The notes beneath the pieces were generated by a model. That model worked only from the letters and a program-made list of their open reading frames with translations, was not told where the DNA came from and ran no database searches. A stretch of 64,000 nt of DNA from Phycisphaerales bacterium (GTDB taxonomy: Bacteria; Planctomycetota; Phycisphaerae; Phycisphaerales; SM1A02), in contig JASMLR010000001.1 in the NCBI GenBank assembly GCA_030748575.1, positions 314,747-378,746 of the forward strand, in the 5' to 3' direction. Both the position numbers and the translations under genes were made by a program. This document shows, in pieces, positions 43,905-52,800 of the stretch. The stretch's first letter is position 1; each line of letters begins with the position of its first letter.

Positions 43905-44348
43905 GTGATTGGAATCGACCGTGATCTTGAGGGAGATGCTCGTGAGGCCCTGCGCGAGCATCTCCTGCGTGCGGCCCGGACCGGCCGACAGCGGCACGCA
44001 CCCTTTCGAACGCTGAGAGGGATGCAGCCGCTGTTGGCCGACCGGGACGTCGTGCGGTTTCCGGTGGAGGTCGTGTTTGATGACGGACCGCTGCACGAAG
44101 GGGAGTTCGCGTGGGCGGATCTGGTCGGCGACGTTCCAGGGGCGGGGTTTCGTCTGGCGATTCACCCGTTCTTTGAAGGGCATGGATCGGCGTTGCCGCT
44201 CTTGATCGCCTACCACATCCCGTCGATCAACTACGGCCCGATTGTCTCAAGCGATGACGCGGAGGCGTTCGGCGCCGAACTGCTCGGGCTGGAGGTCGAG
44301 GCGTACTACGACCGACTTTGCAGTCTGACCGACGCCATTCCGCGTTGA
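43905..44348 (+). CDS. Conserved hypothetical protein downstream of the octahaem cytochrome
   Basis: 147 residues, GTG start two bases after the octahaem stop. No signal or helix, so cytoplasmic. No family recognised. Features: RDLEGDAREALREHLLRAA (helix), FPVEVVFDDGPLHEGEFAWAD, and a C-terminal half HPFFEGHGSALPLLIAYHI, VEAYYDRLCSLTD. The tight placement suggests a maturation or maintenance role for the respiratory set; nothing in the sequence proves it. Confidence 0.6.
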   Translation: MIGIDRDLEGDAREALREHLLRAARTGRQRHAPFRTLRGMQPLLADRDVVRFPVEVVFDDGPLHEGEFAWADLVGDVPGAGFRLAIHPFFEGHGSALPLLIAYHIPSINYGPIVSSDDAEAFGAELLGLEVEAYYDRLCSLTDAIPR

Positions 44349-44477
44349 TCTCGCTCACCCATTGCGCGGGCCCGAAGTTGTCATCATCAGCAGCACGTCG
44401 TCCACGGTGGCGGCTGCTCAGGAGAGGTTCGCTTCCAGCCACGACCGATCCTCTTCCGACTCGATGGCCTTCCCCAC

Positions 44478-44873
44478 CTAGCGGGCCTTGGCGGCGTACT
44501 CGGCAGCCTCGGCAGACTGGCCTGCTACCTTGAGGGCGCGGGCCATGGCCTCATGAGCGAAGGCCAGGTCGAATGGGCCATGGTCCTCCTGCTCGCAGGC
44601 CTGGAGATTCAGCCGGGCGTGATGGAGGGCCGCTTCGGGCCTGCCCGCGTCCGCGCAGGCGCGGCTCACCTGCCACTCGCCTCGGGCGAAATTGATCGGT
44701 TCCCCGACGATGCCCCAGTGCCACCGGCTGGCGTAGGCGGCCCGAACCATTTCGTCCGACTCCTCCCGAGTACGGTCCTCCTTGTCCAGCAGGGTCCATA
44801 CGTAGTTGAACAGGGCGACGCCGCACGCGCGGTGGGCGGCCGGGTCGATGGCGGTTGCTGGGTCGGATTTCAT
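44478..44873 (-). CDS. Conserved TPR-like hypothetical protein, truncated by an in-frame TAG
   Basis: 131 residues to the TAG. The core ALFNYVWTLLDKEDRTREES, then RWHWGIVGEPINFARGEWQVSR and LAFAHEAMARALKVAGQS, is that of a widespread short helical protein with unknown role. After the TAG (44478-44480) the same frame continues for 19 codons (VGKAIESEEDRSWLEANLS) to TGA at 44418-44420; homologues as I recall them continue in just this way. So the last helix has probably been lost by a nonsense change. No signal peptide. Confidence 0.7.
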   Translation of the reverse strand: MKSDPATAIDPAAHRACGVALFNYVWTLLDKEDRTREESDEMVRAAYASRWHWGIVGEPINFARGEWQVSRACADAGRPEAALHHARLNLQACEQEDHGPFDLAFAHEAMARALKVAGQSAEAAEYAAKAR

Positions 44874-45197
44874 GCCGGCGATGGTAGTTCCGTCCTGAAG
44901 GGGGATTCCGCGGCGGGCTGTGGTGTCCGCAGGCCGCCTGGTCGCCCGATCCAGCGACCTGCAGGCCCGGCATCTGCCCCGCCGCGGGGCACCAATTGGG
45001 CCGGTTTGGCCTCATTTTCGCCGTCTCGGGTCGGCGAGACCTTAAAAGGGGCCACCTGATCGGGGTTTGCCGCGGTGGCGGCACGGCAGGCCTCCGCTCG
45101 CGGATCCGCAGGCCGCCCTGATGCGGATGAGTAAGAAGATGCGGATTGCTTGCACGCCGTACGCATGTACGATCAGGTGCCGCGAGGGATGTCTTTC
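44874..45197. other. Intergenic region, 324 bp, no gene seen
   Basis: GC-rich divergent region between the truncated helical protein and the secreted protein. It has short repeats (GATGCGGAT twice near 45120-45145; GTAC-GCAT-GTAC near 45166). No convincing gene or RNA was seen. Confidence 0.45.
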
Positions 45198-46040
45198 ATG
45201 CACGCACATCGAGCAAGTTCGATCACACCATGCCGACGGTGGGGCCCTCTGGCCGTGCTGCTGTGGGTTGCGTGGGCGGCCAGCGTGGCCAGTGGTGGGG
45301 CGTTTTCGGTGACCGTGCAGGAGTCGCCACGCGTTGTGTTGGAGGGCATCGCAACGCCCTTGGGCGACGGAACCGCGCGGGTCGATGCAGCCTGGTATCT
45401 GGACGCCTCGCCCGCGGGTGTGGGCATGGTTCCGCTGCGGGCCGCCCCCGGGAGCCCGTGGGTCGACATTCGCTTGTACATGATTGCGGACATCGACCCG
45501 GATACCGGCGAGGTGCGGTCCTACACCAAGTACGCCGTACTCGACGTGAACAACGTCGATTACCCGGACTCACCCGTGCCCAACGGGCTCGGCCTGATGG
45601 CCTCAGTGCCGCCGGGCGATACGGGCGGCTGGGCGTGGGCGGGCATTCACTGGACCGACGAAGCCACGATGACCGACGCGATTGCCGCCGGGGACGGCTC
45701 GCCAACGCCCGACGGGCAGCCGCAGGCATGTGAGTACATCCCTGAACTGGAGCACGAGATTCGGCAGATCATCGAGTTGGGGAACGGCCGGTGGCTGGTC
45801 GTCGTGGTCCGCAACGGTGAGGTCTACCTCATGGTGTACGAGGAAGACCCGGTGTATGGGTGCTGGCGGTTCGGGTTCTCGCCTCAACTCCCCGGTGGTC
45901 CGGGAGGTGGCTGGTGGGGGGCGTCGCCCGATCACACGCTGGCTGAGTCGCTGACCACGGTCTACGAGTATCTGATCATGGCGATTCGATCGCACGAACT
46001 CATTGGCCTGCCGGGTGGCCCGGTCGGACTTCCGGATTGA
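45198..46040 (+). CDS. Secreted protein of unknown function
   Basis: 280 residues. ATG at 45198 has GAGGG 9 bases upstream; GTG and ATG candidates at 45150 and 45189 are less likely. An N-terminal signal (WGPLAVLLWVAWAASVASGGAFS) is followed by a beta-rich domain (VVLEGIATPLGDGTARVDAAWYL), a Gly/Pro stretch (LPGGPGGGWWG) and a helical end. No family recognised. Its 3' end overlaps the 3' end of the protein kinase by 41 bases, the longest convergent overlap in the window. Confidence 0.65.
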   Translation: MHAHRASSITPCRRWGPLAVLLWVAWAASVASGGAFSVTVQESPRVVLEGIATPLGDGTARVDAAWYLDASPAGVGMVPLRAAPGSPWVDIRLYMIADIDPDTGEVRSYTKYAVLDVNNVDYPDSPVPNGLGLMASVPPGDTGGWAWAGIHWTDEATMTDAIAAGDGSPTPDGQPQACEYIPELEHEIRQIIELGNGRWLVVVVRNGEVYLMVYEEDPVYGCWRFGFSPQLPGGPGGGWWGASPDHTLAESLTTVYEYLIMAIRSHELIGLPGGPVGLPD

Positions 46041-48786
46041 GTGAGGGCGCTCGCAGGAGTCGAACAGAGCCGCTCATGGACACCATGGCAACGGTCTGAT
46101 CGTCGTCGGTGAATCCGGCGGCCACCACCATGGTGTTCGGCCATGGAACAGCCGTCAGCAAACCTCCAGTTGCCGCGTCGTGAAGCAGGGGATCACCTTC
46201 AAGCGACACCGAAAGTACCCGCCGACCGTCCGAGCTGACTGCGACGCTGCGGACCGGGCCAGAGTGCGCAGCTACCCGCCACCGCTGCGTGCCATGTCCG
46301 TCCAGCGCCGTCAGGTACCCGTGCTCGTCGCCTCGCACCAGCATGTCTGGTCCTCGGGCCTCGCGGCACTGTGACGGGAACGCTTCCGCTGGCGGCACCG
46401 CGTTGTCAACGGCGGTGCCATCCGGAATGCGGCGGCGAACCAGTCCGGTTCCTGAGTCGACAACGACGGTGCCATCGGGCTCAAACCTGGCAAACCGAAT
46501 GGGCGCCGGCCATGCTGTGGTGCTTCCGATGGGTCCGTCGATCGGCCAACGCTTCAACGATCCGTCCGATGCGTGCGTCAACAGCCAGGTTCCTTCGGGC
46601 GAGAACCGTACATTGCGGGCTGCCTGTCCAGGGTGCGCCGTGATGGACCAGGATCGATTGGTACCTGCAACGTCCGTCAACTTCAACGTGCCGCCCGCGT
46701 CGATGCTGGCAACGGCGTCACTCTCCGGTGACACCGCGACGCTGACGATGCCGCGCTCGTGCGCGATGACGGGCGTGTTCGGAGCCGCCCGAAGTGTGTC
46801 AACCGACAGGAGCCAGGCGTTGGCCTGACCTCGCGCGACCGCGCCGACAGCAAGCAGGTCACCCCTCTCGCTGATGTCAATCGCTGCAGGGCCCTGGGAC
46901 ACGTGGATCCGCTGCCGGGATGGCGGGTCGGCCAGCGTCCAGATGGTCAGGCCTCCCAGAATGTCGCAGGTGGCAAGCACGCGGCCATGGTCGGACATGC
47001 TCATGGCTGACGGTGTGTCAAGCATGCGGTGGGAGATGGTGTCGTCGAGCAGGACTTCCCCCTCCGCTGTGGTCAGCATCAATACCTGGCTCGGCACGTC
47101 AACCGATGTCGGATCTCGAGGGTCAATGGGCGGCGTCAACGCGATGGCGATGGTCTCGCCCCGTGAGTCGATCGCGAGCGCGGCCACCATCGAAGGATCA
47201 ATGCCGTCCCGCAGCGTTCGCGGCGAGCCGCCTTGCGGAATGAAGCGGAGGCGGCCTGCGTCGTCCACCGCGATCACGTCGCCCGTTGGCGAGATGCCGG
47301 CGTGGGCCCACAAGCGGTCTTGAAGTCGTGTTTCCGCCAGCACCACGTCGCCCGAGGCGTCGAGGGCGGCGTCTCCTCGGGGCGACACCGTTGGCAGTGC
47401 CTGACCGGCAAGTGCCTGCTGGTGCAGCCAGCCCCACTCCCAGTGACGCAGTTGCTCCGGGCAGGACGCCAACGCCACGAGTGCGGCTGGGGCATCCCCC
47501 CGCCCGAGCGCATCGCCTGCCTGCTGCACGCCGGCCCGGTAGTCCGCATGCTGCTTTGCAGCGGACGTCTCAGCCGATTGTGACCGCTGCATGGTGATCG
47601 TCACCGATGCGATGACCGCGACGAGCACGAGCACGCCGATCAGGCCTGCCATGACAGGGGCGCGGCGGATGCGTTGCTGCCAGCGATACAGAGCGGTGTC
47701 GGGGCGGGCCGATACGGGCCGATGTTCCAGGATGGCGTGAAGATCCTCCGCCATGGCGCCGGCGTTGGCGTACCGGCGTGCGGGGGACTTCTCAAGCGAT
47801 CGCATCAGTACCGCTCGCAGGTCTCGCGGCCCTTTGGAGGGGCGAGGGAAGTGTTCTGCAATGACGCGGGCGGCTGCTGCAAGGTTGCTCGGCGGTACGT
47901 CGTACGGATGCCTTGCGTTGACCACCCGGTAGAGAAGCACGCCCAGGCTGTACACGTCGCTTCGAGCGTCGACATCGGTGGCGCCGCCGGCTTGTTCCGG
48001 GCTCATCCATGGAACGGTGCCCATGATGGAACCTTCGATCGTCAACGCAGGCTCGTCCGGGTCGTGCAGCCTCGCAATGCCGAAGTCGAGAATCTTCGGC
48101 GCGCCCTCAGGTGTGACGAGGATGTTCTCGGGCTTCAGGTCGCGGTGCACGATGCCTGCCGCATGCGCCGCTTGCACGCCATCGGCCGTGTCGGCGATCA
48201 GGGCGATGCGACGATCCATGGGCGGGTCGTGCGTTTCAACCCACCGCGTCACCGGCACGCCGTCGACCAGTTCCATCGCAATCCAGGGCCGCCCATCCGG
48301 CAACGCGCCCGCGGTCAGGACGCGGGCCACGGCGGGGTGGTCGATGCCGGCGAGGGCTTCTGCCTCGGTGTGAAACCTGGCCCGGCGGGTTGGTGACGCG
48401 AGCCGATCGGCCAGCACCTTGATGGCGACGCGGCGGTGCGGATGTTGCTGAACCGCCTCGTACACAATCCCATCGCCGCCGCGGCCAATGATGCGGACTG
48501 GCCTGAAGCCGGGTACTTCGTCGAGTTCCGCGTCGCCCTCTTCGGCTCCATGGCCGTGGTCGCCCCCGGTCGCGGCGCCGGCGTGGAATCCTTCCCCCAT
48601 CGCTGGCGCTTCGAGGAACGCATCGTCCGAGTCATTGCGAAGGAGCATGTCGACCGCCGCCCGCAGTTCCTTGTCGTCGCCGCAGGACGCATCCAGGAAG
48701 CCAGGCCGCTCGGCCTTGGGCAGCGTCCGAACGTGCTCAAAGAGGGCGCGTGTGCGGGTCCACTGGTCCCTGCCGCCGCTGCTCAT
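46000..48786 (-). CDS. Ser/Thr protein kinase with transmembrane helix and WD-like propeller
   Basis: 928 residues. Kinase domain about 94-355: Gly loop IIGRGGDGIVYEA, Lys123 in VAIKVL, catalytic HRDLKPEN (214-221), DFG (234-236) and SPEQ. A helix APVMAGLIGVLVLVAVIAS (377-399) crosses the membrane, and the rest is a WD40-like beta-propeller outside (VVALAIDSRGETIAIAL, RVLSVSLEGDPLLHDAATGG). An N-terminal 90 residues precede the kinase, as is usual in Planctomycetota kinases that follow an ECF gene. Its ATG overlaps the sigma factor stop, so sigma factor and kinase act in one pathway. Confidence 0.92.
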   Translation of the reverse strand: MSSGGRDQWTRTRALFEHVRTLPKAERPGFLDASCGDDKELRAAVDMLLRNDSDDAFLEAPAMGEGFHAGAATGGDHGHGAEEGDAELDEVPGFRPVRIIGRGGDGIVYEAVQQHPHRRVAIKVLADRLASPTRRARFHTEAEALAGIDHPAVARVLTAGALPDGRPWIAMELVDGVPVTRWVETHDPPMDRRIALIADTADGVQAAHAAGIVHRDLKPENILVTPEGAPKILDFGIARLHDPDEPALTIEGSIMGTVPWMSPEQAGGATDVDARSDVYSLGVLLYRVVNARHPYDVPPSNLAAAARVIAEHFPRPSKGPRDLRAVLMRSLEKSPARRYANAGAMAEDLHAILEHRPVSARPDTALYRWQQRIRRAPVMAGLIGVLVLVAVIASVTITMQRSQSAETSAAKQHADYRAGVQQAGDALGRGDAPAALVALASCPEQLRHWEWGWLHQQALAGQALPTVSPRGDAALDASGDVVLAETRLQDRLWAHAGISPTGDVIAVDDAGRLRFIPQGGSPRTLRDGIDPSMVAALAIDSRGETIAIALTPPIDPRDPTSVDVPSQVLMLTTAEGEVLLDDTISHRMLDTPSAMSMSDHGRVLATCDILGGLTIWTLADPPSRQRIHVSQGPAAIDISERGDLLAVGAVARGQANAWLLSVDTLRAAPNTPVIAHERGIVSVAVSPESDAVASIDAGGTLKLTDVAGTNRSWSITAHPGQAARNVRFSPEGTWLLTHASDGSLKRWPIDGPIGSTTAWPAPIRFARFEPDGTVVVDSGTGLVRRRIPDGTAVDNAVPPAEAFPSQCREARGPDMLVRGDEHGYLTALDGHGTQRWRVAAHSGPVRSVAVSSDGRRVLSVSLEGDPLLHDAATGGLLTAVPWPNTMVVAAGFTDDDQTVAMVSMSGSVRLLRAPSLNPEVRPGHPAGQ

Positions 48787-49325
48787 GCGTCCAGTCGGCC
48801 TCGCAGCCAGGCTCGGGCGGTCGACCAGTCGTTCTCAATGGTCCGCTTGGAGAAGCCGAGCACCTCTGCAACCTCGGCGACATCGAGCCCTCCGAAGAAC
48901 CTCAATTCCACGACGCGTGCCATGCGTGGATCCATGTCGCCCAGATCCTGAAGTGCCGCGTCGAGATCGAGCAGATCGACCGCACCAGTTCCAGCAAGGG
49001 CCAGGCCGTCGTCCATCGGGACGCGTCCGAGGCTGCCGCCTCTCTTGGCCGCGCCGCGGCTCCTCGCATGGTCGATCAGAATTCGGCGAATGGCCTCGGA
49101 CGCTGCAGCGAAGAAATGGGCCCGGGAGTGCCACCGCCTCGCGGATGCATCGAGCCGAAGGTACACCTCATTGACCAGCGCCGTCGCTTGCAGTGTGTGG
49201 CCCGGCCGCTCGTTGTTCATCGCCTTCTGGGCGATCCGCCTCAATTCGTCATAGACCTCGCCGGCAACTTCTGAGGTGCTGGATGATGGCGGCCGGTCGT
49301 CGGGCTGGGAGGAGTCGTGAGCCAT
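48783..49325 (-). CDS. ECF sigma factor of the TIGR02999 type
   Basis: 180 residues; ATG at 49325 preferred (an upstream ATG at 49358 adds eleven unlike residues). Region 2: VYDELRRIAQKAMNNERPGHTLQATALVNEVYLRL; region 4: RMARVVELRFFGGLDVAEVAEVLGFSKRTIENDWSTARAWL with a helix-turn-helix. Such sigma factors usually sit directly before a Ser/Thr kinase gene in Planctomycetota and Acidobacteria, and here the two overlap by four bases. A TATACT at about 49341 upstream could be the core promoter. Confidence 0.87.
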   Translation of the reverse strand: MAHDSSQPDDRPPSSSTSEVAGEVYDELRRIAQKAMNNERPGHTLQATALVNEVYLRLDASARRWHSRAHFFAAASEAIRRILIDHARSRGAAKRGGSLGRVPMDDGLALAGTGAVDLLDLDAALQDLGDMDPRMARVVELRFFGGLDVAEVAEVLGFSKRTIENDWSTARAWLRGRLDA

Positions 49326-49775
49326 CTGCGTGGCCCGAGTATAGAAAGGATCCGGCAAAACCTGCGGGGATCTTCAATCGATGCCGCCTCTCGGGGTATG
49401 CGGCAATACGTTCCTTTCTCAACAATATGCACCTGGCACGGGCCATCGCCGGAGGTGCCCGTTGGCTGCCAGGTGATCGGTGTGCATCGCCGCGGTGCAT
49501 GGCGCTGCCCGGCGGCGCGGCACAGAACGCAGCCTGTACATCGGCAGCGGCATGCATGTCGTTCTCCGCGCCGAAACGATTGCGGAGGCCGGCGCGGTGG
49601 CGCCCGCCGGTGCGGGCATCGTTCAAACGAAGCCAAGTCTGGGGATGCATGACAGCGGCATGAAACGCCGGCAGGTTCCTGCACGTCGCCCCGCCGCGCC
49701 CATGACCGGCCGGTGGGGCGACGGTGTACCATGGTGAGCCGCCGCGGAGTGCGGTCCCTTTTTCGGAGCATTGAC
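49326..49775. other. Intergenic region, 450 bp, no gene seen
   Basis: Divergent promoter space between the sigma factor gene and DUF1476. Open frames exist but none has coding bias or a recognisable family, and no RNA gene or repeat stands out. Confidence 0.45.
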
Positions 49776-50090
49776 ATGACCGGGTTCGACGAAAGAGAAC
49801 GGGGATTCGAAGAAAAGTACGCCCGCGAGCAGGAGCAGACGTTCAGGCTTCATGCGCGTCGCGACAAGCTTCTGGGGCTCTGGGCTGCGGGCCTCATGGG
49901 GCTCGAGGGCGAAGCGGCTGAGGCGTACGCCATGACACTCGTCAAGGCGGACCTGGCCGAACCCGGTGATGATGATGTGATCCGCCAGGCGCGGGCCGAC
50001 CTCGCAGCCAAGGGCATCGAGAAGTCCGAGGACGACATTCGGTCGCAGTTGCAACGATGTCAGGGCGAGGCCGAGGCGGCTTCGAACTGA
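49776..50090 (+). CDS. DUF1476 protein (zeta-type ATP synthase inhibitor family)
   Basis: 104 residues starting MTGFDERERGFEEKYARE, with GGAG 7 bases before the ATG. The whole length is the DUF1476 pattern (HARRDKLLGLWAAGLMGLEGEAAEAYAMTLVKADL). In alphaproteobacteria this family is the zeta subunit that inhibits F1Fo-ATPase hydrolysis. Its presence outside that class is uncommon and may reflect transfer. Standalone; the next gene begins 39 bases on. Confidence 0.87.
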   Translation: MTGFDERERGFEEKYAREQEQTFRLHARRDKLLGLWAAGLMGLEGEAAEAYAMTLVKADLAEPGDDDVIRQARADLAAKGIEKSEDDIRSQLQRCQGEAEAASN

Positions 50091-50129
50091 TTTTCTTGCC
50101 GCCGGGCGAGATTTCGATAGGGTGCAGTG

Positions 50130-52013
50130 ATGGGACACCCTCGGATGCGTCGTGGATCATGTGTGGCCTTGGTGTTCTTTCTGGTTGGGCCCGCGGCGTC
50201 CGGTCAGATGGCAGCTTTCAAGCAGATTGGCGCGGCAGCCGAGGACGTACATCTCGGTAGGCTGGCGCCGCCCGACCCGGCGTCTCACGGCGCTGTCGGA
50301 CGATGCGCATCCATTCCCTTTGTGGGGACCGGCGAACCGCTCACGCTGTCACTGGATGTCCCTGCCTGCGCGCACCTGGCGGTCGTGCCCATCGGCGAGT
50401 CGAGTGTTGATTGGTCTCTTGCTTTGGTCGACCCGTCGGGCGTGCCGCTCGATCTCACGAGCGACCGCGTACGGCACGGGCGGGCGCCGCTGTGGCCGCT
50501 CGGACCGGGCGAGTCGGACCGATGGGACATCAGTGATCCGGCGGCTGGCGCGTGGACCGCGACGCTTTCCGGTGTCGGGCAGGGACAGCAGGGTGTGCTG
50601 CTTGTTCGCGATGATCTCCCGGCGCATTTGAGAAGCACGCTCAGCACCTATCAGGTGCTTGCCGGTGAACCGGTGCGTGTGACGGCCTGGTTTGAAGCGA
50701 CGGCGCCAAAGCGGAGTGCGCCGGTCGCTGTGTCGTCCGAGATGCGCGTGGTGGGGTCAGATGAGCCATTGGCGGTCACGATGTCGCGGGGCGTGATCAG
50801 CGGCGAACTTCGCCTGCCCGAGGGCGAGCACGTCATCTGCGTGGACGCGGCGGGGGTGGACCCGGTGACGGGGACGATGGTCCGCCGAACAACGCACCAT
50901 ATGGTTCGTGTGGAGGCGGATCCGCCAGTGCTGGATGGGGGCGTCGGCGTGGCGGCCATCGATGAGCATCGCGTTGCGATCACGCTTTCCTGCAGTGAAG
51001 TCGGTTCGCGTGACCGCGTGCTTGCAGGTGCCGAAGTCTGGTCTGATGGCGAACTGCGGTGCTGGATTGGCGGGATGAGCAGATTGGACCGAGACGGGGT
51101 CCACCTGGTTCTGGACACGCGATGGCTTCAGGGCGCCGGCGCCGAGGTTCGCCTTCGGAACGTCCGGGTGGCCGACCCGAAGTCCGCGGTGACGCTCGCC
51201 CGGGCGGCAGATCTGTCGGCGGGGGCCATCGCCTGCGATGCGGTGCCAATCACGCCAGCAGCGCGGCAGATCATGCAGAAGGGGGCAGGTGATCAAGGCG
51301 GCATGCCGCTTCCAGGCCCGGAGCGAGCGGCGATCGGCGGACACAACCTGATGTTGGTGCATGGATACTGTTCCGGCGGCAATCCGTGGCCGACCAGTGA
51401 CTTCTCGGGTGAGTTGTCCGTCTACCACAATCCTGATCAGAACTTCAGCAACGACACCTTTGCGCTGGACATTCTGGCATTCGGGCAGCAGTTCAAGAGT
51501 TTCAGCATCGCCGGGCACAGCCAGGGTGGGAACGCGGGACTCCATCTCTACGCCTTCTATTGGAGCGGCCTGGACTGGGCAACACCGAGCCCGCAGGATG
51601 GCGGCAGGCTGGTGCAGGCGCTTGGGGCGCCACTGCGGGGAACGGCGCTTGCGGGCAGCATCGCCGCGCTCGGCGAGATCTTCGGTATCCAGTGCGGTGC
51701 CAACTATGACATGACGTACGACGGCGCGGCTCTGTGGCTCTCGTATGTGCCCACGTGGGCCAGGCAGGAGTGCTGGTCGTGGACAACGACCTTCACAGAC
51801 GACTGGTGGAGTTGGGACTACTGTCACATCGCGGCGGATCTGATTCTTGCGGATCCTGAGGACGGCGTCGTCGAAGGGTTCTCCGGCGATATTGATGGCG
51901 GGAACTACCTGGGACTCAAGGAGGGCTGGTGCCACATCGAGGGCATGACCGATCCGCCCCAGACAGGCGACTCGACGCGAAACAGCGAGATCAACGCGGA
52001 GGCGGCGCGATGA
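50130..52013 (+). CDS. Secreted alpha/beta-hydrolase (lipase/esterase-like) protein
   Basis: 627 residues, signal peptide (GSCVALVFFLVGPAASG). The first 390 residues are beta-rich with no known family. From about 400 there is a hydrolase domain: oxyanion-side NLMLVHGYCSGG and the nucleophile elbow FSIAGHSQGGNAG (Ser about residue 460), plus later His and Asp candidates (CHIAADLIL, GWCHIEGM). The role may be extracellular ester cleavage. It overlaps the next gene by four bases, so the hydrolase and the P-domain protein are made together. Confidence 0.72.
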   Translation: MGHPRMRRGSCVALVFFLVGPAASGQMAAFKQIGAAAEDVHLGRLAPPDPASHGAVGRCASIPFVGTGEPLTLSLDVPACAHLAVVPIGESSVDWSLALVDPSGVPLDLTSDRVRHGRAPLWPLGPGESDRWDISDPAAGAWTATLSGVGQGQQGVLLVRDDLPAHLRSTLSTYQVLAGEPVRVTAWFEATAPKRSAPVAVSSEMRVVGSDEPLAVTMSRGVISGELRLPEGEHVICVDAAGVDPVTGTMVRRTTHHMVRVEADPPVLDGGVGVAAIDEHRVAITLSCSEVGSRDRVLAGAEVWSDGELRCWIGGMSRLDRDGVHLVLDTRWLQGAGAEVRLRNVRVADPKSAVTLARAADLSAGAIACDAVPITPAARQIMQKGAGDQGGMPLPGPERAAIGGHNLMLVHGYCSGGNPWPTSDFSGELSVYHNPDQNFSNDTFALDILAFGQQFKSFSIAGHSQGGNAGLHLYAFYWSGLDWATPSPQDGGRLVQALGAPLRGTALAGSIAALGEIFGIQCGANYDMTYDGAALWLSYVPTWARQECWSWTTTFTDDWWSWDYCHIAADLILADPEDGVVEGFSGDIDGGNYLGLKEGWCHIEGMTDPPQTGDSTRNSEINAEAAR

Positions 52014-52789
52014 AGGCAGGCATGATGGCGTTGGCTGGATGTGTGAGTTCCGCGGCCTCCGCGGCCACCTGGTGCGGCTCGGGGTCGGCATCGATTCCCG
52101 ACGACGGCCAGACGGCCCGCGCCTGGATGGCCACGGTCGACCTGCCGGCGGATCACTTGATTGTGTCGGTTGCGGTGCATCTTGATCTGAGCCACACGTG
52201 GGTCGGTGATCTTCAGGTCTCGCTGGTGTCGCCCGCCGGCGATGTCGTCTCCATTCTTGACCGGCCCGGTATGCCAGACGGCGGCTGGATCGGCCCCTGG
52301 GGGTGTGGCGGCGACGATGTGCAGGCAATCTTCCGCGACGACGCGGACGCCGCTGCCGAGGAGACGTGCACGCAGTTCGACGTTCCCGTCCTGTCCGGCA
52401 GTTTGCGGCCGCATGCGTCCCTGGCGATGTTGTACGGAACGCAGGCTGCCGGAGACTGGAGTGTGGTCGTCCGGGATCTCTCACCCATCGACTCCGGGAG
52501 CATGGTTGCGGCGTGCGTGACCATCGAGTCAAGCCCGGACTGCAACGGCAATGGCGTCCCGGACGTGGACGATATTGAAGGCGGTGGAAGCAACGACGAT
52601 GATGGGAATGGCGTGCCGGATGAGTGCCAGTGCCCGGGTGATGTCGATGGAAGTGGCACCGTGGGCGTGGACGATCTTCTGGTCCTGATCGGGCAGTTCG
52701 GCGGGCCGGGAAGCGGTGACCTCGATGGCGACGGTCTTGTTGATGCCGACGACTTGTTGCTCATGCTTGCCGCATGGGGAGACTGCTGA
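52010..52789 (+). CDS. Exported P-domain protein with thrombospondin-type Ca repeats and dockerin
   Basis: 259 residues. A signal (MMALAGCVSSAASAATWCG) precedes a proprotein-convertase P-like domain (DHLIVSVAVHLDLSHTWVGDLQVSLVSPAG ... AGDWSVVVRDLSPID), then a Ca-binding run DCNGNGVPDVDDIEGG, DDDGNGVPDEC, and a dockerin-like end GDVDGSGTVGVDDLLVLI and GDLDGDGLVDADDLLLML. Binding or substrate-presenting role for the coupled hydrolase is inferred from the four-base overlap. Confidence 0.82.
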   Translation: MKAGMMALAGCVSSAASAATWCGSGSASIPDDGQTARAWMATVDLPADHLIVSVAVHLDLSHTWVGDLQVSLVSPAGDVVSILDRPGMPDGGWIGPWGCGGDDVQAIFRDDADAAAEETCTQFDVPVLSGSLRPHASLAMLYGTQAAGDWSVVVRDLSPIDSGSMVAACVTIESSPDCNGNGVPDVDDIEGGGSNDDDGNGVPDECQCPGDVDGSGTVGVDDLLVLIGQFGGPGSGDLDGDGLVDADDLLLMLAAWGDC

Positions 52790-52800
52790 GCAGACCGGAC

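Noticed and set aside
44870..45166. 98-residue minus frame before the secreted protein
   Set aside because: Low-complexity Ala/Arg/Pro sequence with no ribosome site or family.
50757..52532. Long minus-strand frame opposite the secreted hydrolase and P-domain genes
   Set aside because: Shadow of the two plus-strand genes; Arg/Pro-rich and motif-free.
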